A DNA stretch of 64,000 nt. Origin: Clostridium sp. KNHs214 (GTDB lineage Bacteria; Bacillota; Clostridia; Clostridiales; Clostridiaceae). Below, piece by piece: positions 8,017 to 17,173 of the stretch. A program made the position numbers and the translations under genes. Below the pieces are notes generated by a model. It made no database searches and was not told the origin of the DNA. It was given only the letters and a program-made list of their open reading frames with translations. The first letter of the stretch is position 1. Each line of letters begins with the position of its first letter. The DNA lies in assembly GCF_000744935.1 (NCBI RefSeq), contig NZ_JQMW01000011.1, positions 62,001 to 126,000 of the forward strand, read 5' to 3'.

Positions 8017-8724
8017 GTGAATAAACTAAAAAAATTTTCTGTATTTATAATTATAATTTTAATTATAACTTTAGCTTTTTTTATATTTTTTAGAGAAAAT
8101 TTCGAAAAAGTTTTTAGTGTAAATATAAAAGGCTACGACTCTAAAAAAACCATAGTTATACTAGTGGATTTAGAAGCTAACACTTTAGGAGTCTTTCAAA
8201 ATGATAAATTATTAAAAACCTATACAGTAGCCGGTGGTAAACCTTCTACTCCATCTCCTATAGGCACTTGGACCATAATAAGCAAAGATACTTGGGGAGA
8301 GGGCTTCGGTGGAAGATGGATGGGTTTTAATGTTCCCTGGGGTAAATATGGAATACATGGTACCGATAAGCCCGGGTCCATAGGTTGGAGCTCTTCTCAT
8401 GGCTGCATAAGAATGAGGAATAATGATGTAAAAGAACTTTATAAAATAACTCCTCATGGTACTAAAGTTATAATTAATGGCGGCCCTTATGGAAATTTTG
8501 GTTCCTATTTAAGGCCTCTAGAACCTGGCATGAGGGGCTCCGATGTTTATGAAGTTCAAAAATTTTTAAAAGAAAAGGGATACTATAATGGAAATCCTGA
8601 TGGCATTTATGGCGAGGGAATGAAAGCAATAGTTCATAAGTTTCAAAAGGATCATAAACTCCCTATATCTAACATTATAAATTCTACATTTTATAAAAAA
8701 TTAGGGATAGAACTTAAGGAATAA
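8017..8724 (+). CDS. L,D-transpeptidase (YkuD) with peptidoglycan-binding domain
   Basis: This 235-residue protein has an N-terminal membrane anchor/signal (about 7-25), a YkuD domain (about 45-155) and a C-terminal PG_binding_1 domain (LEPGMRGSDVYEVQKFLKEK). The catalytic motif HGTDKPGSIGWSSSHGCIRM is intact, with Cys130 and its histidines. The enzyme makes 3-3 peptidoglycan cross-links outside the membrane. I chose the GTG at 8017, six bases after GGGGGTG; the ATG at 8002 has no ribosome binding site. It is convergent with the FtsX-type permease gene and shares a terminator with it. Confidence 0.92.
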   Translation: MNKLKKFSVFIIIILIITLAFFIFFRENFEKVFSVNIKGYDSKKTIVILVDLEANTLGVFQNDKLLKTYTVAGGKPSTPSPIGTWTIISKDTWGEGFGGRWMGFNVPWGKYGIHGTDKPGSIGWSSSHGCIRMRNNDVKELYKITPHGTKVIINGGPYGNFGSYLRPLEPGMRGSDVYEVQKFLKEKGYYNGNPDGIYGEGMKAIVHKFQKDHKLPISNIINSTFYKKLGIELKE

Positions 8725-8757
8725 ACCTCAACCCGTTATACGGGCATTGAGGTTTAT
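8721..8757. terminator. Bidirectional terminator between convergent genes
   Basis: Arms ATAAACCTCAA and TTGAGGTTTAT enclose an inner CCCG/CGGG stem. The hairpin overlaps the last bases of the reverse-strand permease gene and follows the transpeptidase stop. Confidence 0.75.
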
Positions 8758-11402
8758 TCCTCCATTCTTATATTATCAACAATACTCTCCTTTTTTATTT
8801 TTCTTAATGGAAAATATGCAGATAATAATGAAATAATAATTGCTCCTATGGCAGCTATGATTATATATTTCCATGTCACTGACCATTTAACCTCTCTAAC
8901 TCTACTGAATATTCTATATATAACATAGGTTAATGTTGTCCCAATTACTCCACCAAATGTAGAGCTTATTATCCCATAAATTCCGCCTTCTAAGTATATC
9001 ATCTTATTTACCTGCTTGCTGCTCATACCAATGGCCTGCATTGCCGCTAATTCTCTCTTTCTAAGAATCAAATTAGTTTCTATGGTATTTATTATATTTA
9101 AAGAACCTATTATAGTTATTACGGCCACAAAACCATATAAAAATATACCTTGTATTATAGATTCTTTTTTTATATTTTCCAATTTCTCCTTGGTGTCTGC
9201 TAGAATAATTTTTTTGCTTGTATCTGCAAATTTTTTCAATTGCGCAGTTATATTTTTTCTTTCTGCTTTTCCATCTACTAGTATATGCATGGAATAAAAA
9301 GTTTTATCTTTAGTCATATCTTTAAATAACTCTTCTGTGGTTACAGCATAAATTTCACCATTATCAGATTTAGCATCTCCAATGGGGGTTTCTCGTAATA
9401 TTCCAAGCACCTTAAAACTTCCCTTAGTTATTTCCTTTCCTTCACTAGATGTTTTACATATTTGAATTTTATCTCCCACTTTAAAGTTAGTAAAATTTAT
9501 TACTGATGCTTTATCACTTTTAGTATTAAAAACACTGCCATTTTGTACTAACAGTACCCCCTTTTGATTTTTTAACTCTTCTTCACTTACGTTGCCTTTC
9601 AAAAGTTTATTCTTACATAATTTTAATTCTTCTCTGCCATATCCCTTTAAAAGCAAAGGTATATTTTCATTTTTTTCTTTTGAAGTTTGTGGATTTCGTT
9701 CATTTAATATTTTCCTATACTCCGGAGTTATTAATTCCTTATGAACAGAAATTACATAATCTCTGCTTTCAAATATTCTATATACATTCTCTACACCTCT
9801 TATATTTTTAATAGTTATATAATCTTTTTGAGAAAAACCAGAATTTTTATTAGACTCAGGAACCTTCCTTAACTCGTAATCCCTATAGGATTGTTTTTTT
9901 ACTGAATCCATTGTACTTCCCATAGACATCATAAAACTAAAAGCTATAAAAAGTACTATACTTACAATTGTAGAACTTATGGTTACTAAAAATCTTCTCT
10001 TATTTTTCTTTATATTTTTGTAAGCTATATTTCCCTCTATTTTAAATATCTTTTCCATCAATATATTAGTTTTTACTTTTCTCACCTTTTCAGTTTTTAT
10101 CCCAAAATTACTTTTTATAGCATCCAATGGAGATATTTTTGATGCTATAAATGCTGGTTTAACACAGGATATATAAATAGTAATTAATGCTATAACTATA
10201 CTTATTATAAACACATAAGGCGATGCCACAACTTTAAATTCAAAATCTATATTCCCAGATAATATTTTTTTAATAATATAGAAAACTATATTCATAGCTG
10301 CAACTCCACTTAAAAGACCTATGGGTATGGATATAAAACCTAATACTCCAGCTTCTTTATAAACAATTTTTCTTATTTGTTTAGGGGTAGCTCCAATAGA
10401 GCTCAGTATTCCAAACTGCCTTATCCTATCCATTACAGACATTTGAAAAATATTATAAATAACCATTATAGTACTCATAACTATTATAAAAATTATAAGT
10501 GCAACTATTAAAAATACAGTTGTATTATACTCTTTATCTATTCCCCTTCCTTCAAAATTTAATAAATCATAATTGAAATCCACTTTCATATTTTCCTTAT
10601 TTCCACTTAGAATCATATCTAATTTAACTTCATCTATATACTTTTCTATATTCTTTTTTTTATTTACATAAACATAGGCGTTACACTTACCTTTCGATGT
10701 TATATCTAACGTTGGACTAGTTATAGCTTTAGCTCTTATATTATATTGAGAATAAAATCTACTGTCTAATATACCTGAAAGAACAAAAGTCTTTTTTTCC
10801 ATCTCATCATATTTATAATTTGAACCATCTCCAAAGTTTTCTTCTGTTATACATTCTTCTTCATCATATTTTTTACTATGTTCTATGGTTTTCCTAGTAA
10901 ATTCACCTAAAGGTAAAGTTATCTTATCTCCAACCTTTGGATGGTTGGGAATATACTCTAAAGCCCATTCTTCTATTGTAATTTCATTTTCATTTTTGGG
11001 TAAATTTCCTTCCTTTAAAGATAACGGAAGCATCTCCATGGCTTTTTTATCATAAGATACTATATCTATATATTTGTACATAGGCATGTCTTTTACATTT
11101 ATATCCCCTGGGTTAGCTTCATATATTTTGCTCTTCCCTATTTCTCTTAATACACCAACTCTTTCACTGTCCAAATGACCTTTTATCTTTCTAACTTTAT
11201 TTTCACTTACTCCTTCAAATACTACATGAAATTCTCCCTTCTCCTTTTTAGTCTGCTCCATATCATTTTCTCTGTAACTGACTATCAAAGTACCTATTGC
11301 ACATATTAAAGCTACAGAAAGGATTATTCCTATACAGGTTAAAATGCTTCTTTTTTTACTATTTTCCAAATATCTATAAGATATATGAGAATAATTTTTC
11401 AC
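8754..11402 (-). CDS. ABC transporter permease, FtsX/MacB type (second copy)
   Basis: This 882-residue membrane protein has two FtsX domains. Topology is a TM helix at ~18-38, a large extracellular region (~40-285), three TM helices (~290-430) with the motif SSIGATPKQIRKIVYKEAGVLG, a helix near 470-490, a second large extracellular region, and a final cluster of helices with MQAIGMSSKQVNKMIYLEGG. It is a diverged paralogue of the gene at 11643-14237 along its full length. It starts at a GTG with a GAGGGTG site. Such permeases pair with MacB/LolD ATPases and often handle antimicrobial peptides or peptide export. The C terminus overlaps a shared terminator. Confidence 0.88.
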   Translation of the reverse strand: MKNYSHISYRYLENSKKRSILTCIGIILSVALICAIGTLIVSYRENDMEQTKKEKGEFHVVFEGVSENKVRKIKGHLDSERVGVLREIGKSKIYEANPGDINVKDMPMYKYIDIVSYDKKAMEMLPLSLKEGNLPKNENEITIEEWALEYIPNHPKVGDKITLPLGEFTRKTIEHSKKYDEEECITEENFGDGSNYKYDEMEKKTFVLSGILDSRFYSQYNIRAKAITSPTLDITSKGKCNAYVYVNKKKNIEKYIDEVKLDMILSGNKENMKVDFNYDLLNFEGRGIDKEYNTTVFLIVALIIFIIVMSTIMVIYNIFQMSVMDRIRQFGILSSIGATPKQIRKIVYKEAGVLGFISIPIGLLSGVAAMNIVFYIIKKILSGNIDFEFKVVASPYVFIISIVIALITIYISCVKPAFIASKISPLDAIKSNFGIKTEKVRKVKTNILMEKIFKIEGNIAYKNIKKNKRRFLVTISSTIVSIVLFIAFSFMMSMGSTMDSVKKQSYRDYELRKVPESNKNSGFSQKDYITIKNIRGVENVYRIFESRDYVISVHKELITPEYRKILNERNPQTSKEKNENIPLLLKGYGREELKLCKNKLLKGNVSEEELKNQKGVLLVQNGSVFNTKSDKASVINFTNFKVGDKIQICKTSSEGKEITKGSFKVLGILRETPIGDAKSDNGEIYAVTTEELFKDMTKDKTFYSMHILVDGKAERKNITAQLKKFADTSKKIILADTKEKLENIKKESIIQGIFLYGFVAVITIIGSLNIINTIETNLILRKRELAAMQAIGMSSKQVNKMIYLEGGIYGIISSTFGGVIGTTLTYVIYRIFSRVREVKWSVTWKYIIIAAIGAIIISLLSAYFPLRKIKKESIVDNIRMEE

Positions 11403-11464
11403 CTACTTTTCACCCTCTTTTTAGACATGATACAAATTATGAATTTTAATCTATATTATTTCTA

Positions 11465-11557
11465 TGATTAACCCACAAAAAGGTACAATGTGGTGGCATT
11501 ATGAAATTTCTCCTCCATGACTTGCATAAGAGCTGGGAACAATAAATTTAAATAACT
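11465..11557. repeat. D-family element, one half only (D1)
   Basis: This begins with the D terminal sequence ATGATTAACCCACAAAAAGG and runs through CTCCTCCATGACTTGCATAAGAGCTGGGAACAATAAATTTAA in blocks matching other copies, then stops. It separates the two permease genes. An AATTTATGCCTTA/TAAGGCATAAAT hairpin (about 11590-11625) lies between it and the next gene. Confidence 0.65.
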
Positions 11558-11642
11558 AAAAAACTTTATTTAAATAATAATTGCTTATAAAATAAGGCAT
11601 AAATCCAATAAAATTTATGCCTTAAATGTAGTATATTTAAAA

Positions 11643-14237
11643 TTACTCTTCCATCCTTATATTGTCAATTAAGCTTTCATTCTTTATGCGTCTAAGAGGG
11701 AAGTACGATGAAATTAGAGCAATAAGCATAGATCCCGCTGCAGCTATACTTATAAAATTCCAAGGTATTGTCCATTGGAACCCTCTTATATTTCCTATCA
11801 TTTTTCCTAAGTAGTAACTTAGTCCACTCCCTATTAAAGATCCTAATATGGCACTTATAATACCATAAAGCACTCCCTCTAAATAAACCATCTTCTTTAC
11901 TTGCTTTCCGGCCATTCCTATGGCTTCTAATGCTGCAATTTCCCTTTTCCTAAGCATTAAATTTGTACTTATGGTATTTGCTATATTTAAACTACTTATC
12001 AAAGCTATTACAGTTATAAAACCATACAAGAATATTTTCATTGTTAATGTGGTTCTTCTCATACCTTCTAATACCTCTTTAGTATCCATAAGAGATATTC
12101 TTTTGTCCCCTTTAGTGAATTCTTTAAGATTTTTTGTTACACTATCTCTATCAGCATTTTTATCTAAAATTACATCCATATATTCAAAGCTATTATCCTT
12201 TTGAATTTTCTTAAACAATTCTTCTGTAGCTATTACATATATGGAATCATCTGGTACAAATTTACCCATAGGACTTTCTTTTAGTATTCCAACTACCTTT
12301 GCTTTGTTATTAACGTTAGATTTTTCCCCCTTATCTTCTCCTATTTTTATTTCATCTCCGACCTTTAAATCAGAAATATTAATCATAGAAGTTTTTTTAG
12401 CGTCTTTATCATATACAACTGAATTTTGTACTATTAATACTCCTCTGTCTTTATTCATCAGTTCTTCATTGATTTTTCCACTAATTAATTTTTCCTTACA
12501 AAGCTTTAACTGTTCACTGTCGAATCCCTTAAATTCTGCACGCATTTTTATATTTTTGCCTTTTTTATCTTCATTAGATAGATTTTTTATACGTATTTCA
12601 TTTACTTTTTCCTTTGGAATTTCTGTAAAATAATTTCCATCTGTAAATAACCTATATACTTTATCTACTCCCTTTATACTTTTAACTTTTTCATAATCCT
12701 TTTCTGAAAAACCCTTATTTATTGGGCCATGTTTACTTAAAGTATAGTCTTTATAAGAATATTCTTTAAAACTATTAAATTTTTCTTCAAAATGCAACAT
12801 ACTGCCAAATAGTATAAATAAAACTATACTTATAACCATCGAACTTATAGTCACTACAAATCTCTTTCTATTTATTTTTATATTTTTATAAGCTATTTCG
12901 CCTTCTACCTTAAATATTTTCTTTACTAATAAATTACTTTTTACTCTTCTCATTTTTCTTTTTTTATTACTTAAATTATTTCTTATAGCCTCTAGTGGTG
13001 ATATCTTAGAAGCAGTTAAAGCAGGTTTAATTGATGATATATATACAGTTACCAAAGCAATTAATGAACTTATAATCACTACCTTAGGTGATACCATAAT
13101 TATAAGTTCTACATTTAACATATCATTTAAAATTCTCCTAATTACAATAAATAGTATTTTCATGGCAAATATTCCACTGACAAGTCCTATGGGAATAGAT
13201 ATGCCACTTAAAACCACTGCTTCTTTAAAAACAATCCTTCTTATTTGTTTAGGTGTAGCCCCCATAGATCTTAATATCCCAAATTGTTTTATCCTCTCTA
13301 TAACAGATATTTGAAAAATATTATATATAACTAATATAGTACATATAACTATTATAGAAATTATGAAAGCAGCTATATTGAATAAGGATTTATCCATACC
13401 CTTATCTTTACTTCTTCCTTCTAAAGTTAATAAATAGTTATTGTATTTCACATCTAACTTATCTTTATCCTTACTAGACAAATTTAAGTTCTCCTTAACC
13501 TCACTTACATATTTTTCAATATCTTTTTTTTCATTTACCTGCGTAAATATATTGTATTTTTTATCTTTTCCATAGTTATCAATAAAGGTTATTCCTCTAG
13601 CTACTTCGTTGTATTGTGAATAATATTTATCCTCTATTATACCCGTTAATATAAAATCCTTTTTAATTCCCTCTTTATATTTCTTTTCAGATTCCTCTCC
13701 TTCTTTCTTCTTGGAAGCATTTTCCTTTTCAAGAAATCGACCTAAATCTAAAGTTATCTTATCTCCTATCTTTACTCCCTTTGGAAGATACTCTAAAGCC
13801 CACTGCTCAAGAACGATTTCATTTGACTTTGTAGGAAGTTTTCCCTCTTTCAATTTAGTAGGCAGCATATTCAATGCTTCTTTATCTAATTCCTGAATTT
13901 GTATATATTTATATTTAGGTATTCCTGGTTCTTGAAGTTCTTCTTTTGTAGACTCATAAATTTTACTTTCTCCCGCTTCACTTGTAATACCTATTTTCTC
14001 TGTATCCATATGAGTTTTTATCTTTTTAATTTGCTCATAGTTTACATTGCCAAACATTACATGGTAGTTAGCATCATCTCTTTTAACAGCTTCTATTTCA
14101 CTTTGTTTAAAACTAACTAATAAAGTTCCAACTGCACATATTAAAGCAACTGAAAGTATTATCCCTACTGATGTAAGTATTGTTCTCTTCTTTTGATTTT
14201 TAAGATATCTCCTAGTTATGTCTAAATAGCTCTTCAT
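11643..14237 (-). CDS. ABC transporter permease, FtsX/MacB type (first copy)
   Basis: This 864-residue permease has the same double-FtsX architecture and conserved loops as its neighbour (RSMGATPKQIRRIVFKEAVV; LEAIGMAGKQVKKMVYLEG; C-terminal SLIDNIRMEE in both). Its ATG overlaps the stop of the ATPase gene (ATGA), so the two are translationally coupled. The tandem paralogues may form a heterodimeric channel with one ATPase. The linked two-component system suggests induction by an extracellular compound such as a peptide; that is inference from gene order. Confidence 0.88.
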   Translation of the reverse strand: MKSYLDITRRYLKNQKKRTILTSVGIILSVALICAVGTLLVSFKQSEIEAVKRDDANYHVMFGNVNYEQIKKIKTHMDTEKIGITSEAGESKIYESTKEELQEPGIPKYKYIQIQELDKEALNMLPTKLKEGKLPTKSNEIVLEQWALEYLPKGVKIGDKITLDLGRFLEKENASKKKEGEESEKKYKEGIKKDFILTGIIEDKYYSQYNEVARGITFIDNYGKDKKYNIFTQVNEKKDIEKYVSEVKENLNLSSKDKDKLDVKYNNYLLTLEGRSKDKGMDKSLFNIAAFIISIIVICTILVIYNIFQISVIERIKQFGILRSMGATPKQIRRIVFKEAVVLSGISIPIGLVSGIFAMKILFIVIRRILNDMLNVELIIMVSPKVVIISSLIALVTVYISSIKPALTASKISPLEAIRNNLSNKKRKMRRVKSNLLVKKIFKVEGEIAYKNIKINRKRFVVTISSMVISIVLFILFGSMLHFEEKFNSFKEYSYKDYTLSKHGPINKGFSEKDYEKVKSIKGVDKVYRLFTDGNYFTEIPKEKVNEIRIKNLSNEDKKGKNIKMRAEFKGFDSEQLKLCKEKLISGKINEELMNKDRGVLIVQNSVVYDKDAKKTSMINISDLKVGDEIKIGEDKGEKSNVNNKAKVVGILKESPMGKFVPDDSIYVIATEELFKKIQKDNSFEYMDVILDKNADRDSVTKNLKEFTKGDKRISLMDTKEVLEGMRRTTLTMKIFLYGFITVIALISSLNIANTISTNLMLRKREIAALEAIGMAGKQVKKMVYLEGVLYGIISAILGSLIGSGLSYYLGKMIGNIRGFQWTIPWNFISIAAAGSMLIALISSYFPLRRIKNESLIDNIRMEE

Positions 14238-14917
14238 GGTCTTACCACCTCATCTTTAACTATAACTCCATCTGCTATATGAATAATTCTATCTGCTTGA
14301 GAAGCTATATTTAAATCATGAGTTATTATTATAAGAGTTTGATTATATTTTCTTACAGAAAACTCCAAAAGTTCTATAATTTCCTTAGAATTTTTACTAT
14401 CCAAATTTCCCGTAGGCTCGTCTGCAAGTATTATAGAAGGCTTATAAGCTAGTGCTCTTCCTATGGAAACCCTCTGCTGCTGACCACCCGATAATTCTGA
14501 TGGTAAGTGTTCTAATCTATCTCTTAATCCCAATATCTCTATTAGTTCATTCATATATTTTTCATCTGGCTTTTTATAATCTAACAAAAGTGGCATAGTC
14601 ATATTTTCTTCCGCTGTTAAAACTGGTATCAGATTATAAAACTGAAATATAAATCCAACTTTTCTTCTTCTAAATATAGCTAATTGCTCTTCTTTAAGTT
14701 TTGAAATATTAACTCCGTCTATAATTATCTCTCCAGATGTTGGCTTATCTACTCCCCCAAGCATATGAAGAAGAGTACTCTTTCCAGATCCACTAGCCCC
14801 TACCACTGCCACAAATTCACCTTTATTTATGGATATGTTAACTTCTTTCAAAGCCTCTACCTTTATTTCCCCTTTTCCATATGTCTTGGTAAGACCTGTA
14901 GTTTTTAAAATCTCCAT
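14234..14917 (-). CDS. ABC transporter ATPase (MacB/LolD family)
   Basis: This 227-residue ATPase has Walker A VGASGSGKST (about residues 38-47), Q-loop FQFYNLIPVLTAEENM, signature LSGGQQQRVSIGRAL and Walker B IILADEPTGNLDS, followed by ITHD. This is the classic LolD/MacB pattern for partners of FtsX-type permeases. An AGGAGG site precedes the ATG. It is the first gene of the transporter unit and is separated from the sensor kinase gene by an 830-bp repeat block, so it probably uses its own promoter within 14930-15020. Confidence 0.95.
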   Translation of the reverse strand: MEILKTTGLTKTYGKGEIKVEALKEVNISINKGEFVAVVGASGSGKSTLLHMLGGVDKPTSGEIIIDGVNISKLKEEQLAIFRRRKVGFIFQFYNLIPVLTAEENMTMPLLLDYKKPDEKYMNELIEILGLRDRLEHLPSELSGGQQQRVSIGRALAYKPSIILADEPTGNLDSKNSKEIIELLEFSVRKYNQTLIIITHDLNIASQADRIIHIADGVIVKDEVVRP

Positions 14918-14954
14918 ATATATTCCTCCTGCTTATTATTTTCTCTTAACCTTA

Positions 14955-15016
14955 TATTTTTATAATATCAGATATTTCTTACATATAAGTGAATTTCTTT
15001 CTTACAATTTCGTAAG
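14955..15016 (-). promoter_or_regulatory. Putative response-regulator operator and promoter of the ABC genes
   Basis: On the reverse strand the sequence CTTACGAAATTGTAAG is an inverted repeat. It is followed 23 bp later by a second TGTAAGAAA copy, then by AT-rich -10-like TATTATAA. Spacing near two helical turns suits an OmpR-family regulator. Binding by the regulator at 17174-17884 is a guess from proximity. Confidence 0.4.
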
Positions 15017-15030
15017 AAAGAAGATATATT

Positions 15031-15281
15031 GTGACATAATACATTGAAGAAAATCTGATTTTAATTCCGTAATAAATGTGTAATTTGGGACTGTTCACAA
15101 TACGCCAAGAACTTCTAAATGTCTCACAGTTAAAGCCCCTAAAGCTTTCAAACTCGCTTCTTACATTGCTCAAACAATGAAAGCTTCTTAACGGGTCTTT
15201 AACTGTGAGACATAAGAAGTTCTAAGGCTAGTTCAATAGTCCCCAATTACACATTTATTACTACATTAAAATCAGATTTTT
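15031..15281. repeat. B-family hairpin element (B1)
   Basis: This ~240-bp imperfect palindrome has outer stem AAAATCTGATTTTAAT/ATTAAAATCAGATTTT, middle stem ATGTCTCACAGTTAAAG/CTTTAACTGTGAGACAT and apical stem AAGCTTTCA/TGAAAGCTT. Unpaired strands GGCGTATTG and GAGCTAGCCTTAGAA-like face each other. Short reading frames spelling SEFESFRG across it are by-products of the repeat. Confidence 0.85.
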
Positions 15282-15295
15282 AGTTTAATATGTTT

Positions 15296-15592
15296 ATGGT
15301 TGGAGAGAGAAGCCTACTAAAGGATGATTTTCCTCCACTATGTTACGGAAAATCTTTAATTAAATAAATGGGATAACAAAAAGCTATAACTGTTTCATTA
15401 AATGGAGTAGTTATAGCTTTTCTTTAAGGGCTTAAAAATTTTTTATTGGCGATAGCCAGCCTAAATAGGTACCATATAACTTTTCGAAAGGCTCCGCCTA
15501 AAAAATATTATGAGCGCCTTTCTATTTATAAATTAAAGATTTTCCATAGCGAAGCGGAGGAAAATCATCCTTTAGTTAGCTGTGTTCCTCCT
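15296..15592. repeat. C-family palindromic element (C1), complete
   Basis: Terminal inverted repeats CTAAAGGATGATTTTCCTCC and its complement flank two inner hairpins, AAAAGCTATAACT/AGTTATAGCTTTT and GAAAGGC/GCCTTTC. It joins B1 and A1 into one B-C-A block that fills the gap between the ABC ATPase and the histidine kinase. Confidence 0.8.
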
Positions 15593-15612
15593 CTGATAGC
15601 CTATGCATGAAC

Positions 15613-15868
15613 TGAAAAATCTGTCTTTAAGGTAACAATAAATATATTTTCTTAGACTATTGAGCTAGCTTTAGAAATTCTTTGTTTTCAAATTTTAATG
15701 CCCGTTAAAAAGCTTTCATGTTTGAGCGCCGTCAGAAGCGAGTTTGAAAGCTTTAGGGGATTGAAATTTGAAAACATTAGAATTTCTTGGCGTATTGCGA
15801 GTAGTCTAAGAAAATATATTTATTGTGGACTTAAAGACAGATTTTTTTATTGCACTTGCTTCACAATC
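15613..15868. repeat. A-family hairpin element (A1)
   Basis: This ~240-bp palindrome has outer stem AAAATCTGTCTTTAAG/CTTAAAGACAGATTTT, middle stem TTTTCAAATTTTAAT/ATTGAAATTTGAAAA and the same apical core as the B family (AAGCTTTCA...TTTGAAAGCTT). It ends 3 bp before the kinase stop codon. Confidence 0.85.
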
Positions 15869-15871
15869 TTC

Positions 15872-17122
15872 CTATATGATTCCTTTAAGAAAAATTATTG
15901 TAAACTCGGTGCCTTCCCCTTCAACGCTTCTAACCTCAATACTTCCACCTTGTCCTTCTATAATACTTTTGGAAAGTGCAAGTCCTATGCCTACACTATC
16001 ACTGTTCTTATTTCTCCTCCCCTTATAAAATCTCTTAAATATATGAGGTAAATCTTCCTTGACTATTCCTGGACCATTGTCGCTAATTACAATACTTGTA
16101 TAAATAGGAGTTTCTGATGACACTATATTTATTTCTCCATCCTCGCCAGTATGTTCTATACAGTTCTTAACTATATTAGTTATGCTTTCTGCCGTCCAAT
16201 TAACATCGTGCTTCAGTTTTATATCTTCTTTTATATCTATATTTATCTTTTGATTTTTAGCTTCCCACTTTATTTTTAAAGGTTCCAAAGCCTTATTTAC
16301 TGTGGTTAAAACAGGATTATATATTCTTTCGAATTCCACAGCATTAGCTTCAATCTTGGCTATTTTTAATAAATTTTTAATCAGCCACTCCATTCTTTCC
16401 AATTGACTTTTACTTTTAATATAAAATTTATTTTTTTCTTCTTCATTCTTTATAGAACCTTCTATAAAAAGTTCATTAAAAAGCATAAGAGATGATAGAG
16501 GTGTTTTTAACTGGTGGGATATATCTGAAATTATCTCCTTCAAAAACCCTTTTTCTTTTTTTAAATTTTCTATACTATTTTCTAATCTTTCAGACATTAA
16601 ATTAAATTGATGGGCTAATATATTAAATTCGCCTTCTTTTCCTTCTATAATTTTTGCTGTAAAATCTCCTTCTACTACTTTTTCAGCACTTTTTGATATT
16701 ATACTTATTTTTTTAAACATGCATTTGTATTCTATCATTATTACAATAATTGTGAATATGAAAAGTAATACTATAATAGATAAATTTATTTTTGGAAAAA
16801 TACTACGCATATCCTTAATCACAGGCATATTTTCTAAAGGAGCTTTTATGCTGTATCCATAACTTTCTAATAATTTTTCTCCCTTAATATATGTATCTTT
16901 AGATACTCCTCTAGTGTAACATTTAATCAAATCTTCTTCTAAATCAGGATGCTTTTGAAGTACAACCCCTACCACTTCAGCATTTTGATTTACAATTTTA
17001 CGAGAAAAATCTTTTACTATATTTACAGTATAAAAATATATACCTACACAAAATATTACATTTAATATAATAAGTATTGTAGTTATTTTTTTAACCTCAT
17101 AGTTCCTATAAAATCCACTCAT
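15872..17122 (-). CDS. Sensor histidine kinase
   Basis: This 416-residue membrane kinase has TM1 at about 13-32, an extracellular sensor of about 80 residues, TM2 at about 112-131, HAMP (~135-185), and HisKA with phospho-acceptor His203 in SDISHQLKTPLSS. HATPase motifs follow: N box IVKNCIEHTG, G1 SDNGPGI, F FKRFYKG and G2 GIGLALSKSI. An AAGGAGA site precedes the ATG. It follows the response regulator gene by 51 bp and presumably phosphorylates it. The downstream ABC transporter is the likely regulated target. Confidence 0.95.
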   Translation of the reverse strand: MSGFYRNYEVKKITTILIILNVIFCVGIYFYTVNIVKDFSRKIVNQNAEVVGVVLQKHPDLEEDLIKCYTRGVSKDTYIKGEKLLESYGYSIKAPLENMPVIKDMRSIFPKINLSIIVLLFIFTIIVIMIEYKCMFKKISIISKSAEKVVEGDFTAKIIEGKEGEFNILAHQFNLMSERLENSIENLKKEKGFLKEIISDISHQLKTPLSSLMLFNELFIEGSIKNEEEKNKFYIKSKSQLERMEWLIKNLLKIAKIEANAVEFERIYNPVLTTVNKALEPLKIKWEAKNQKINIDIKEDIKLKHDVNWTAESITNIVKNCIEHTGEDGEINIVSSETPIYTSIVISDNGPGIVKEDLPHIFKRFYKGRRNKNSDSVGIGLALSKSIIEGQGGSIEVRSVEGEGTEFTIIFLKGII

Positions 17123-17173
17123 AAATAATCTCCTTTATGTTCCCATATTATTATAAACTAAAGCTTTTCTAAA

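Noticed and set aside
12241-12633. Plus-strand frame of 130 codons inside a permease gene
   Set aside because: Antisense to a well-supported FtsX-type permease; Ser/Leu-rich shadow frame.
14979-15173. Short reading frames encoding SEFESFRG-type peptides (also near 15698, 32763, 38530 and 39938)
   Set aside because: They lie wholly in A/B palindromic repeats, occur on both strands and have no ribosome binding site. The shared peptide is a by-product of the conserved apical DNA core.
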